A DNA stretch of 64,000 nt, from NCBI GenBank assembly GCA_030433355.1, contig JAUIMG010000004.1, positions 1 through 64,000 of the forward strand. Reading direction: 5' to 3'. The notes beneath the pieces were generated by a model. The model had not been told where the DNA came from. It made no database searches and worked only from the letters and a program-made list of their open reading frames with translations. Of the stretch, positions 33,547 to 43,470 are shown in pieces. How positions within the stretch are numbered: the stretch's first letter is position 1; each line of letters starts with the position of its first letter. This stretch comes from Bacteroidia bacterium (GTDB lineage: Bacteria; Bacteroidota; Bacteroidia; Flavobacteriales_E; Vicingaceae). Position numbers and translations under genes: made by a program.

Positions 33547-36500
33547 ATGAAAAGCAGAATAATCCTTCTTTTTCTATTTATTTTTGGGTCACTGTATACC
33601 AATGCGCAATGTTTTCGAATTTTAGATGGGAATGGGGTTTTAAGTAACAACCCTTATTTTATCAGTTGTGCTCCGGGAAATTTTACAATATTTATTCAAC
33701 CCAATCAAGCCTTAGGACCTTACACAATAAACTGGGGAGATGGTTCTCCAAATTCTTCAGGTGCTTCTTTAGTGCCTCCAGCATTAGTTAGCCATACGTA
33801 TAATGCAGCCACAGACACTTTTTTGTTAACAATTACGGAGCCTGGTGCAGGTTGTACATTAAATGGAGTAGTGGTGCTTGAGCGGAATCCTCTAGCTTCT
33901 ATTCAATTGCCTACCGGAGACGACAACTTTGGTTGCACACCTGTTCAATTTAGATTTGTTAACAGCACTACCCAGGTTTCTCAAACCACAATTTTCACTT
34001 GGGATTTTGGAGATGGAAGTCCTATAGAAACTTATAACTATACGAATGCCGGAGATACGGTATTACATACATACTTGCCGGGTATAGGGGTTCAAAGTTG
34101 TGATTTAACGGTAACTCTAACAGCACAAAACTATTGTGGAACTTCAACAGCTACATTTTTTCCATTAAAAGTATGGGATTTAGATGAAGCGGTGATTACT
34201 CCCTCAGCAACTCTACTTTGCTATCCTGATACCATAGTTCAATACACAAATAATACAATTCGTAACTGTTTTCCTGAAGGTAACCAGTCACAACGTTATG
34301 AGTTATGGAATTTTGGAGATTATTGGGGTTTAGGAAGAGACTCAATCATTGGTTGGAGACCTTGGAACCCACCAATTACTTTACCGCCGCCAATGGGTTA
34401 TCCTGGGGTTGGTACGTATACGGTTACATTAATTGATAGTAGCTTTTGTGGACTAGATACCACCTCTATTGCGATAACAATAACAAATCCACCAACATCC
34501 ATTATTGCTGCCGACAGAGATACCATATGTGCAGGTGAATCTATTCGATTTATAAATAACTCTATTGGTGGAGCTAATGATTTTCAATGGGATTTCGGTC
34601 AAGGTGCCGGTTTTCAGAATTTAAATGGGGGAGATAAAACAAGGACATTCAATACAGCAGGTGATTATACAATTAGATTGGTTGTTGGTATTGCAGGAGC
34701 TAATGGTTGTAATGATACTTCTGAAGTTTCTATTCATGTTATTCCGAGACCAACTGCAGCTTTCAACTTTGACAACAACAACGAGTGTGATACAATGACC
34801 GTTAACTTTACGGATAATTCCGCGGGTATTGTTGTAGGATGGTTATGGGATTTTGACAATGGAGTTAGCTTTAATGGTCAAAATCCTCCTCCACAATTTT
34901 TTCCAAACTCTGGAGTCTATAATGTAAAATTAGTAGTTACTAACCCAGAAGGTTGTCAAGATTCTTTAATTAGAAATATTACGGTTAGAGAAACCCCTCA
35001 GGCAGGTTTTTCAGTTGCATCTGTATGTCTTAATTTACCTGCAAATTTTATTGATCAATCCATATCTACATTAGATCCAATAAGCTCATATAAATGGTAC
35101 TTTGGAGATGGAGATAGTAGTACAGCCCAAGATCCGGTACATATTTATTCAACATCTGGAATGTTTACTGTTACACAAATTGTAAATAATGGTTTCTGTT
35201 CTGATACTTTAAATCAGGCTTTCACTGTTGAAATACCACCAGACCCTGCCTTTTTGCCGGATACTGCTGAGGGTTGTTCTCCTTTAACAGTGAATTTCTC
35301 CAACTTCTCCTCCGCAAATGCTATTGATTTTAGATGGATTTTTGGCGATGGTTCTGCAGTAGATACCACAAGAGACCCTTCTCATGTATTTGTAAATAAT
35401 ACTAGCACAGATACTAGTTTTATTGTTTCCTTGATTACTAGAACTTTATTTGGGTGTGTGGATACATCTTTCGATACAATTACGGTCTATCCAGTTCCAG
35501 TTCCTTCCTTTACTTCAGATGCTATTTTAGACTGTGGTCCATTACTAGTCAACTTTACCAATACAACAGCCGGGGATAGTTTAAATTATTTTTGGGATTT
35601 TGGGGATGGCACTCCTATTGTAACTACGGAGAATCCAACGCATATTTTTGACAATACCACTTTATTTATCAATAACTACAATGTAATTCTTTCTATTATT
35701 TCAAAGAATGGATGCACGGCATTAGATAGTCAGATCGTAACGGTATACCCTGAGCCTATTTTTAGCTTTAGTACACTTCCAGATTCTGGTTGCAGTCCCT
35801 TGAGTGTTACTTTTCCATCGGTTGTAGGTGCAGTAGATTATCAGTGGGATTTTGGCGATGGTAGTTTTGCCAGTGGTCCAACGCCAACGCATGTTTTTGT
35901 AAATAATACGACAAATAATAGGACTTATACTGTTAGATTAGTTGCCAGAAATAGTTTTAACTGTTTTGATACTACTTTTTCAGATGTATTGGTGTATCCA
36001 AATCCAACCGCCTCTTTTTCCATTGATACCAATATAGGTTGCCATCCTTTACCAGTTCAATTTACCAATACTTCCTTTGGCGCAGTTGCTTATGACTGGC
36101 GATTTGGAGATGGTACGTTTTCGGATACTAACTCTGCTATTTTTAATAAAACATACCTTAATTCAGGGTCTTTTTTTCCGGTTGATTATTACACCACATT
36201 AATTGCAATTTCTGCAGATGGTTGTTCAGATACTCTTATAGATACCGTCACCGTAAACCCGCAAGTAACCGCACAAATTAGTTCGATTGATTCAGGTTGC
36301 TCTCCATTACAAGTCAATTTTAGAGATTTAAGTAGAGGTGCATCCATATATGAATGGACATTTGGAGATGGAGGTGGTTCGCCTTTACAAGATCCAACAC
36401 ATACTTTTATTAATCAAAATCTAAGAGATACCGTTTTTACAACTCAGCTTAAAGTTACTAGTCCTTATGGGTGTTCTGATAGTATAACAAAAGATATCAC

Positions 36501-38079
36501 AGTTTATGCTAAACCTATCGCTGACTTTACTGTAGATGTGAATGATGGCTGTCAGCCTTTAGATGTCACATTTACTGACCAAAGTAGCATAGCAGACAGC
36601 TGTTCTTGGAATTTCGGAGACAACACTCTTGTAAATCAATGTTCTAATTTACTGCTACATACTTATACAAATAGTGCTTCTTTAGTTCCTGTAACTTATC
36701 AAGCTAAATTGGAAGTATTTACCAATAAAGGTTGTAATGCTGAATTTGTAAGACCAATAAATGTAAGACCTCAAGTTATTGCAGATTTTTCGATTGATGG
36801 GGATAGTTGTTCTCCTGTGCAGGCAACTTTTAGGAGTCAATCATTTGGAGCTATCTCATACTTATGGGATTTTGGGGATGGGTCTGCAGGTAATGGCATG
36901 TTAACCTCTCATACCTACATCAATACAAGCCCTGTAGACGATACTATACAGGTAAGATTAATCGCTAGGTCTTTGTATCAATGTAATGATACTATTTTTA
37001 GAGATATCTTAGTTAGACCAACTCCGGTTCCTGATTTCTTGGTCAATCCACTTCAACAGAAGTTTCCTGCTGCTACGGTTAATTTAGATAATACTACAAA
37101 TGCCGGAAACTGGACGTATTCATGGGATTTTGATGATAGTACTTTTTCGAATTTGAATGAACCCGGTTCGCATACTTATGATACATGGGGGGATTACTTT
37201 ATTGAATTAAAAGCAAGTTCGCCATTCTGTGAAGATAGTATTACTAAGCTAGTAAAGATATTGGTGCCTGATCCAATAGCTGATTTTAATGATTCTGCTT
37301 CAGGTTGCGAACCTTTACAAGTACAATTTCAAAGTTTAAGTCAATATGCACAAAGCTATAAGTGGGATTTTGGAGATGGGGCTATTTCTAATGCAGAAAA
37401 CCCTACGCATACTTACTTTGAAGATGGTAATTATACTGTAACACTTGAAGTTGGAGGCTTTGGTCCGGGTTTAACCGATACTGAAATTAAAACAAATTAT
37501 ATTCAAGTATTCAAATCCCCAAGAGCTGGTTTCTTTACCAGTAAAGACAAAGTTTTTATTCCTAATGATCCATTAGTTCTTATAAATACCTCTTTTGATG
37601 CCGATAATTATTTATGGGATTTTGGAGATGGCAATACTTCAACAGAAGATAGCCCAACACATTTTTATAAAAGAGAAGGAGAGTTTTCTATTCTTTTAAC
37701 CGCATCTTCTATTAATGGTTGTGTTGATACTTTTAGATTGCCAAGTGCAGTTATTGCGGAACTTCAAGGACAAATAAGAACACCAAATGCTTTTACTCCT
37801 AATATCAATGGATCTAATGGAGGTAGAATAGAACAAGGTTCTAGAGCAAATCTAAACGATGTTTTTTATCCTGTAATTCTTGGTTCTGTTAAATACGAAT
37901 TGAATATTTTCAATAAATGGGGAGAATTGCTTTTTGTTAGTGAAGATGTAAATATCGGTTGGGATGGCTATTATAGAGGTGAACTATGTCAACAAGATGT
38001 GTATGTTTGGAAAGTTAAGGCTGAATTTGTGGATGGCCAAACCATTGTAAAAGTTGGTGATGTTTTACTTTTAAGATAA
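33547..38079 (+). CDS. Giant PKD-repeat surface protein with T9SS type B sorting domain
   Basis: A 1510-residue protein: signal peptide of about 20 residues (ending NAQ), then about sixteen PKD-like immunoglobulin repeats, each recognised by a W-x-FGDG-type strand (WDFGDG, WIFGDG, WRFGDG, WTFGDG) about 80-90 residues apart, and a C-terminal gliding-motility/CHU_C-type domain (TPNAFTPN, LNIFNKWGELLF, GWDGYYRGELCQQDVYVWK). This C-terminus is the type B T9SS signal, so the protein should be exported to the surface. Similar proteins are adhesins of the SprB kind, but this one is shorter. Next comes a TPR/PD40 gene (9 bases) and PorP/SprF. Confidence 0.92.
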   Translation: MKSRIILLFLFIFGSLYTNAQCFRILDGNGVLSNNPYFISCAPGNFTIFIQPNQALGPYTINWGDGSPNSSGASLVPPALVSHTYNAATDTFLLTITEPGAGCTLNGVVVLERNPLASIQLPTGDDNFGCTPVQFRFVNSTTQVSQTTIFTWDFGDGSPIETYNYTNAGDTVLHTYLPGIGVQSCDLTVTLTAQNYCGTSTATFFPLKVWDLDEAVITPSATLLCYPDTIVQYTNNTIRNCFPEGNQSQRYELWNFGDYWGLGRDSIIGWRPWNPPITLPPPMGYPGVGTYTVTLIDSSFCGLDTTSIAITITNPPTSIIAADRDTICAGESIRFINNSIGGANDFQWDFGQGAGFQNLNGGDKTRTFNTAGDYTIRLVVGIAGANGCNDTSEVSIHVIPRPTAAFNFDNNNECDTMTVNFTDNSAGIVVGWLWDFDNGVSFNGQNPPPQFFPNSGVYNVKLVVTNPEGCQDSLIRNITVRETPQAGFSVASVCLNLPANFIDQSISTLDPISSYKWYFGDGDSSTAQDPVHIYSTSGMFTVTQIVNNGFCSDTLNQAFTVEIPPDPAFLPDTAEGCSPLTVNFSNFSSANAIDFRWIFGDGSAVDTTRDPSHVFVNNTSTDTSFIVSLITRTLFGCVDTSFDTITVYPVPVPSFTSDAILDCGPLLVNFTNTTAGDSLNYFWDFGDGTPIVTTENPTHIFDNTTLFINNYNVILSIISKNGCTALDSQIVTVYPEPIFSFSTLPDSGCSPLSVTFPSVVGAVDYQWDFGDGSFASGPTPTHVFVNNTTNNRTYTVRLVARNSFNCFDTTFSDVLVYPNPTASFSIDTNIGCHPLPVQFTNTSFGAVAYDWRFGDGTFSDTNSAIFNKTYLNSGSFFPVDYYTTLIAISADGCSDTLIDTVTVNPQVTAQISSIDSGCSPLQVNFRDLSRGASIYEWTFGDGGGSPLQDPTHTFINQNLRDTVFTTQLKVTSPYGCSDSITKDITVYAKPIADFTVDVNDGCQPLDVTFTDQSSIADSCSWNFGDNTLVNQCSNLLLHTYTNSASLVPVTYQAKLEVFTNKGCNAEFVRPINVRPQVIADFSIDGDSCSPVQATFRSQSFGAISYLWDFGDGSAGNGMLTSHTYINTSPVDDTIQVRLIARSLYQCNDTIFRDILVRPTPVPDFLVNPLQQKFPAATVNLDNTTNAGNWTYSWDFDDSTFSNLNEPGSHTYDTWGDYFIELKASSPFCEDSITKLVKILVPDPIADFNDSASGCEPLQVQFQSLSQYAQSYKWDFGDGAISNAENPTHTYFEDGNYTVTLEVGGFGPGLTDTEIKTNYIQVFKSPRAGFFTSKDKVFIPNDPLVLINTSFDADNYLWDFGDGNTSTEDSPTHFYKREGEFSILLTASSINGCVDTFRLPSAVIAELQGQIRTPNAFTPNINGSNGGRIEQGSRANLNDVFYPVILGSVKYELNIFNKWGELLFVSEDVNIGWDGYYRGELCQQDVYVWKVKAEFVDGQTIVKVGDVLLLR

Positions 38080-38088
38080 AATTAAATA

Positions 38089-39648
38089 ATGAGAAAATCT
38101 ATATTATCTATATTCCTTATATGTTCAGGTTTAGTTGTTAATGCGCAGTTTAACAACTTAGACCGTAACCAAAAGAAGTTGTTTCTAGATGCAGAATCAT
38201 TTTACCAATATGGGGATTATGTGACTGCTATTAAAATGTATAAGAGTTTGGAGAGCTCCGTTGGGGATTTTCCAGAATATTTTTATACTCTTGGATATTC
38301 CTATTTTAATCTTAAAGTATACGATAGCGCCTTTATTTACTTGCCTAAGGGTTTAATTTTTAGTAATGAAGTAAACTACCTTCTAGGCTATATTCATTTA
38401 TATAATGGAGATTTAGATTTAGCTGAGGAAAAAGTCAGACTATATAAAACAAATCATGATCCTAAAAAGGATAAAATTTCTTTAGAACAAGCGGATAGAA
38501 TTCTTAGCCAGATTAACAACGCTAGAGAGATTATGATGAGCCCGGAAGTAGTAAATATTCTCAATTTGGGTCCAAAAGTAAATAGTGAAGAGGCCGAATA
38601 CGGTCCACTAATTAGTTCCGATGAAACTATTTTAATTTACACTTCGAGAAGAGAAACAGAGTTAAATGGAATTGACCCAACAGGGCAACCATTTGAAGAT
38701 GTCTACTTTGCATCTAAAGATTTAGAAACTAATGAATGGGAAGCTTCAGCACTAATCTCAGGAGAAGTTAATACTCCCAAGCATGATGCAGCTGTAGGTC
38801 TTTCTCCTGAAGGGGAAAGGCTATTTATCTATCGCTCTAGTGATAATTTAGAAGGAGGAGATATTTATGAGTCTAAATTTCAAAATGATAAATGGACAAC
38901 ACCTGTTAGGATGTCACCCAATATCAATGATTATAGAACCATAGAGCCTAGTGCTTCTTTAGCATTAGATGGAAAAACATTTTACTTTTCTTCAAACAGA
39001 GAAGATGGATACGGAGGCTTTGATATTTATAGAGTTGTTCTATTACCCAATGGAAAGTGGAGTTTACCTAAAAATTTAGGACCAACTATTAATACCAAAT
39101 ACAATGATGATGGCCCATTTATTCATCCAGATGGAAAGACGCTATATTTTAGTTCGGAAGGACATAAAAATATGGGAGGCTATGATATTTTTAAAAGTAC
39201 GTTCAAAGATTCTGTTTGGACAGAGCCAGAAAATTTGGGTTTTCCTACTAATACTACTAAAGACGATGTTTATTTCGTGATTTCAGCAAATGAGCAACAC
39301 GGTTATTATTCTTCAGATAAGGAAGGAGGATTTGGGAAACAAGACTTATACATGATTGACTATCTAGAAAGAAGTTTAAGGTCATCCGTAGTAAGAGGTA
39401 TTATTAAAGATGTGGATGGTAATCCAATTTCAGCAGACATTTCAGTTATAGAAGTTGAGACAGGAAACTTAAATGGAGTATATGTAAGTAATCCGAAAAA
39501 TGGCAAGTTTATATTTTTGGTAAATCCTAATGTGGATTATGAATTACTTATAGAAGCTGAAGGATATCCTGAGTTTTTTGAAGATGTTAACTATCAAATA
39601 GAAGATTTAAAAAGACCTCAATATAGAGAGTTTGAGCTTAAAAAATAA
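38089..39648 (+). CDS. TPR / PD40-repeat periplasmic protein, PorE-like without OmpA domain
   Basis: A 519-residue protein with a signal peptide of about 20 residues (ending VNAQ), TPR helices (about 25-140), WD40-like PD40 beta-propeller repeats (from about 165: YGPLISSDETILIYTSRR, AAVGLSPEGERLFIY, TFYFSSNREDGYGGFDIYR, LYFSSEGHKNMGGYDIF) and a C-terminal carboxypeptidase-regulatory-like fold (about 435-519). This is the layout of PorE in the T9SS, minus the OmpA peptidoglycan-binding domain. It sits between a type B cargo gene and PorP/SprF, so a role in that cargo's export or anchoring is likely. Confidence 0.85.
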   Translation: MRKSILSIFLICSGLVVNAQFNNLDRNQKKLFLDAESFYQYGDYVTAIKMYKSLESSVGDFPEYFYTLGYSYFNLKVYDSAFIYLPKGLIFSNEVNYLLGYIHLYNGDLDLAEEKVRLYKTNHDPKKDKISLEQADRILSQINNAREIMMSPEVVNILNLGPKVNSEEAEYGPLISSDETILIYTSRRETELNGIDPTGQPFEDVYFASKDLETNEWEASALISGEVNTPKHDAAVGLSPEGERLFIYRSSDNLEGGDIYESKFQNDKWTTPVRMSPNINDYRTIEPSASLALDGKTFYFSSNREDGYGGFDIYRVVLLPNGKWSLPKNLGPTINTKYNDDGPFIHPDGKTLYFSSEGHKNMGGYDIFKSTFKDSVWTEPENLGFPTNTTKDDVYFVISANEQHGYYSSDKEGGFGKQDLYMIDYLERSLRSSVVRGIIKDVDGNPISADISVIEVETGNLNGVYVSNPKNGKFIFLVNPNVDYELLIEAEGYPEFFEDVNYQIEDLKRPQYREFELKK

Positions 39649-39650
39649 TA

Positions 39651-40661
39651 ATGAAGAAGCTATGTTCCTTGGTATTTCTCATTTGGTGCGTTTTAAGCGT
39701 TCAAGGACAAGATATGGAGTTTTCTCAATTTTATGCTGCTCCCTTGCATCTTAATCCTGGTTTTACAGGAGCAACAATAGAACATCGCTTTGTTCTCAAC
39801 TACAGGCATCAGTGGCCTAATATACCAGGTGCTTTTGAGTCCTATCATGCTTCTTATGAATATAATGCGGAAGCAATTAATAGTGGTTTTGGTTTAATTA
39901 TGCAAAGAGAAGAAGCTGGCTCTTTTGGTTTAACAACAAATCTAGCAGCCTTGGCATACTCTTATAGGTTTAGAATTAATCGAAAAACATATATTTCACC
40001 AGGAGTTAAAATGGGTGTTGCATTTAGAGGAATTGATTACAATAAATTAGTTTTTAACGATCAAATTGAAAATGGAAACCAAGTAACAGCAGATGAAGAT
40101 GCCTTTAAGGATGAAAATATTAGTTACCCTGATTTTAGTGGAGGTATATTGATGTATTCTGAAAACTATTGGGTAGGAGCTGCCTTAAATCATTTAAATA
40201 AGCCTAATCAATCGCTTTTAGAAGATGAATTGAGTGAATTACCAATGAAATTTACATTTCAAGCAGGATATAAATTCTCTTTATCAGGTCCTGTGGTTAA
40301 AAGGCTAGACGCAAAGGAAATAATTACTGCTGTACACTATAAGTCTCAGGGATTGTTTGATCAAATGGATATAGGAGCTTATTACAACCACGCTCCGTTT
40401 GTATTTGGCTTTTGGTATAGAGGTATTCCCTTATTCAAAAGGTACGATAGAGGATATGCCAATAACGATGCTTTTATTGTATTAGTAGGTTATACTATTC
40501 CAGATAGGAACTTTAGGGTGGGATATAGTTATGATATTACTGCATCTAGATTGGCTTCTAATACTGGCGGGGCTCATGAAATTTCTATTATTTATGAAGC
40601 AGCTAGTAAAAGAAAAAAACGAAGAAGTAGAAGGTTTAAAGTACCATGTGCTAAATTTTAG
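39651..40661 (+). CDS. PorP/SprF family T9SS outer-membrane protein
   Basis: A 336-residue outer-membrane barrel with a 20-residue signal peptide (ending VQGQ), then DMEFSQFYAAPLHLNPGFTGA, the diagnostic PorP/SprF start, and NYRHQWPNIPG, YISPGVKMG, PDFSGGILMYS and VGYSYDIT. In Flavobacterium SprF is needed for surface display of the type B protein SprB, and many type B cargoes have a PorP/SprF gene directly downstream. The pattern here (2-base gap from the PD40 gene) points to a dedicated partner of the PKD protein. Confidence 0.92.
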   Translation: MKKLCSLVFLIWCVLSVQGQDMEFSQFYAAPLHLNPGFTGATIEHRFVLNYRHQWPNIPGAFESYHASYEYNAEAINSGFGLIMQREEAGSFGLTTNLAALAYSYRFRINRKTYISPGVKMGVAFRGIDYNKLVFNDQIENGNQVTADEDAFKDENISYPDFSGGILMYSENYWVGAALNHLNKPNQSLLEDELSELPMKFTFQAGYKFSLSGPVVKRLDAKEIITAVHYKSQGLFDQMDIGAYYNHAPFVFGFWYRGIPLFKRYDRGYANNDAFIVLVGYTIPDRNFRVGYSYDITASRLASNTGGAHEISIIYEAASKRKKRRSRRFKVPCAKF

Positions 40662-40667
40662 ACCTTT

Positions 40668-41717
40668 CTATTGCGTATTGCTTATCAAAGAAGCAAAGGG
40701 CTTTAAATCTTGATTGCTAGACAATATAATCTGAATGATTCCTAGAATAGGAATTGCCAAAATCATTCCTGCAATTCCCCATACTGCTCCTCCAATAATT
40801 AAAGCTATGATAGCAGAGAGCGGATTAACATTTACTTTAGAACCTATAATTTTTGGAGTAATAAAATTTCCTTCTAAAAATTGAACTAAACCAAATATGG
40901 CAATTACACCTGCAGCATAAAGCAAAGAGTCTTTTGTTAAAAGTGCAACCAATATAGGTAAAATAGATCCTAGAACAATTCCAATGTATGGAATAATGGT
41001 GAGAAGGGCAGAAAGTATTCCTAAGAATACAGCATACTTAATACCTAAAATTAAAAGTCCTGTTATATTTAAAATGGCAATAATTGCTATAACCAAAAGA
41101 AGACCACTAATGTAGTTTTGGGCCATTTCAGTTACTTCTTTAGCTATAGTAAAGTAGTTCGTATCGTTCTTTTTTTCAAGCTGTACTAAAAATGATTTGA
41201 AGTTCTTTCTGCTTAACAGAATAAAGAATATATATATTGGAACTAGTGTAATGAAGCTTAATAAAGAAGAGGTTGTGGAAACAGCACTTTTAAATAGGAC
41301 AGTTCCTGAGCTAATTATTTTGTCTGTATTGTCTTTTAGTAATCCAATTTGCTCTAGCGAATCTAAACCTGTTAATGAACTTATCCACCCATCTAGCTTT
41401 AAAATAAATGAATTAAACTTATTAAGTAGGTCAGGCATATCATTTATTAAATTTTTGGCCTGAAAACTAGTATAGTAAACTCCAGATGAAAGAATTAGCA
41501 CAACTAAAAGCAAAGCTAAAAGGATAGCTAATACTTGATGAAATCCCCATTTTTCCATCTTTGTTACAAGAGGGTTAAGCAAAATGGCAATAAAAAATGA
41601 GAATACTATTGGAATAAGGATGTCTTTAGTTAGTATTGCACCATAGAAAAATAAAAATAGTAGAAGTAAAAACTTCCACCACTTATCTAGATTTATCTTT
41701 GTTAAAGTATTAGGCAT
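40668..41717 (-). CDS. AI-2E family transporter (PerM-like)
   Basis: A 349-residue inner-membrane protein with about eight helices of the AI-2E/PerM family: PIVFSFFIAILLNPLV, the amphipathic middle (100-150), LVPIYIFFILL, and the conserved VLGSILPILVALLT, FLEGNFITPKIIGSKVNVNPL and GAVWGIAGMILAIPILGI. The family includes exporters of the autoinducer-2 signal and Na+/H+ antiporters, so the substrate here is unknown. ATG at 41717, convergent with the PorP gene (6-base gap). Confidence 0.9.
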   Translation of the reverse strand: MPNTLTKINLDKWWKFLLLLFLFFYGAILTKDILIPIVFSFFIAILLNPLVTKMEKWGFHQVLAILLALLLVVLILSSGVYYTSFQAKNLINDMPDLLNKFNSFILKLDGWISSLTGLDSLEQIGLLKDNTDKIISSGTVLFKSAVSTTSSLLSFITLVPIYIFFILLSRKNFKSFLVQLEKKNDTNYFTIAKEVTEMAQNYISGLLLVIAIIAILNITGLLILGIKYAVFLGILSALLTIIPYIGIVLGSILPILVALLTKDSLLYAAGVIAIFGLVQFLEGNFITPKIIGSKVNVNPLSAIIALIIGGAVWGIAGMILAIPILGIIQIILSSNQDLKPFASLISNTQ

Positions 41718-41745
41718 AAAAAATTTTGAATAAAGTTATCATTAA

Positions 41746-43470
41746 TTGGATAGTTCGAGAATTATAAAAGATAGTTGCCCCAATTTTAGTAAAAAAAGTT
41801 TCTTTTTTGAGGTTACGGCAATTAAGAAAAACCATCACTTTGCTCTTTTATTATTAATAATACTACATCTTTCTTCATGCTCTGAAAAAAGTAGATATGG
41901 AAATAAAAAAATATTCAGATATAATATTGCCGAAGGTGTTAGTTCATTAGACCCTGCGTTCGCTAGAAGTTTAGATAATATTTCAGCTGTCAATCATATA
42001 TTTAACGGTTTAGTTCAATTAGATGACAAACTAAATGTAAAAGCGTGTATTGCAAAATCATGGGAAATTGATAGCAGTGGACTTGTGTATACATTTCATT
42101 TAAGAGATGATGTTTATTTCCATAAATCTTCTTTATTCGGAAAAGACTCAACAAGAAAGGTTAAAGCTTCAGATTTCGAATATTCTTTTAAAAGACTGGT
42201 AGATAAAAAAGTATTATCACCTGGTAAGTGGGTAATGAATCCAATGGCTAAAGATGGTCATGGTGAGTTAGCTATAGAAGTCATTAATGATACAACTCTT
42301 AGACTATTTCTAGAAAAACCTTTTCCTCCGTTTCTTGGAATATTAAGTATGCAATATTGTTCCGTTGTTCCTAAAGAGGCAGTAGAGCAATTGAATGAAG
42401 ACTTTAGACAATCTCCAATTGGAACTGGACCGTTTTCTTTTAAGTATTGGAAAGAGAACGGAAAGTTAATTCTATTAAAAAATAGTAATTATTTTGAAAA
42501 AGATTCTCAAGGAATTAGATTACCATATTTGGATGCTATTTCTATCTCTTTTAATAGAGATCAAGAAATAACATTTTTAAAGTTCCTTAAGTCAGAAATT
42601 GATTATTTGTCAGGATTAAAAGGGACCTATAAAGATGAACTATTAAGCCTGAATGGAAATTTAAGAGAGAAATATAAATCTAAGCTAAGCTTAATAAAGG
42701 GGCCTTATTTAAATACGGAATATCTTGGCATATTAGTTGACACAATAAATAAAGAAGCTGACTACCCATTGTTGAACAAGAATTTGAGAAAGGCTATCAA
42801 TTATGGGTTTGATAGAGGAAAGATGCTAAAATATTTAAGAAATAATATTGGTTTTCCTGCAACAGAGGGTTTTGTTCCTAAAGGATTAGAACCCAATACT
42901 AAAAGTTTAAACTATGGGTACTTTTTTAGTCGTGACTCTGTTAAGCGATATTTGGAAAAGGCAGGCTATGGAAATAATAATAAGATCCCTAAAATTAAAA
43001 TAGGCACTACTTCAGAGTATTTAGATATCTGTGAGTTTATTCAATTTGAATTAAGTGAATTTGGCTTTGAAATAGAAATTGAAGTCAACCAAGCAGCAAC
43101 AAATAATGAGCTAATTGCCAATGCAAAAATGCCTTTGTTCAGAAAGTCTTGGGTTGCTGATTATCCGGATGCGGAAAATTATTTGTCCTTATTCTTGAGT
43201 AAAAACTTTTCTCCATCAGGTCCAAATTATACGCATTATAAAAACGCAACTTTTGATAGTTTGTATTTTAAAGCTATGCAATTAGCCAACCCTGAGGAGA
43301 GAACTAAGGTTTATAGAGTAATGGATAGTTTAATTATGGAAGAAGCGCCAATAATACCTCTTTTCTATGATCAAACGGTTCGATTTATTCCAAATTATAT
43401 TTCTGGTATAAAAGTGAACCCAATGAATCTTTTGGTGTTGAAGTACACTAAGAAGGATATGGTAAACTGA
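41746..43470 (+). CDS. Peptide/nickel-type solute-binding lipoprotein (SBP_bac_5)
   Basis: A solute-binding protein of the ABC dipeptide/oligopeptide (DppA/OppA) type: DPAFARSLDN, IFNGLVQLDD, AKSWEIDSSGLVYTFHLRDD and SPIGTGPFSFKYW. No permease genes are next to it. The first standard start in frame is TTG at 41746, giving 574 residues and a 25-residue hydrophilic leader. An ATT at 41821 would give a compact lipoprotein signal (lipobox LSSC at residue 20), so initiation may occur there. The stop overlaps the next gene's likely start. The coordinates given use the TTG. Confidence 0.83.
   Translation: MDSSRIIKDSCPNFSKKSFFFEVTAIKKNHHFALLLLIILHLSSCSEKSRYGNKKIFRYNIAEGVSSLDPAFARSLDNISAVNHIFNGLVQLDDKLNVKACIAKSWEIDSSGLVYTFHLRDDVYFHKSSLFGKDSTRKVKASDFEYSFKRLVDKKVLSPGKWVMNPMAKDGHGELAIEVINDTTLRLFLEKPFPPFLGILSMQYCSVVPKEAVEQLNEDFRQSPIGTGPFSFKYWKENGKLILLKNSNYFEKDSQGIRLPYLDAISISFNRDQEITFLKFLKSEIDYLSGLKGTYKDELLSLNGNLREKYKSKLSLIKGPYLNTEYLGILVDTINKEADYPLLNKNLRKAINYGFDRGKMLKYLRNNIGFPATEGFVPKGLEPNTKSLNYGYFFSRDSVKRYLEKAGYGNNNKIPKIKIGTTSEYLDICEFIQFELSEFGFEIEIEVNQAATNNELIANAKMPLFRKSWVADYPDAENYLSLFLSKNFSPSGPNYTHYKNATFDSLYFKAMQLANPEERTKVYRVMDSLIMEEAPIIPLFYDQTVRFIPNYISGIKVNPMNLLVLKYTKKDMVN

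Noticed and set aside
34000-37700. Regularly spaced similar DNA blocks that could look like a repeat array or CRISPR
   Set aside because: They are PKD protein repeats in one continuous frame with diverged bases; no identical short repeats with spacers.
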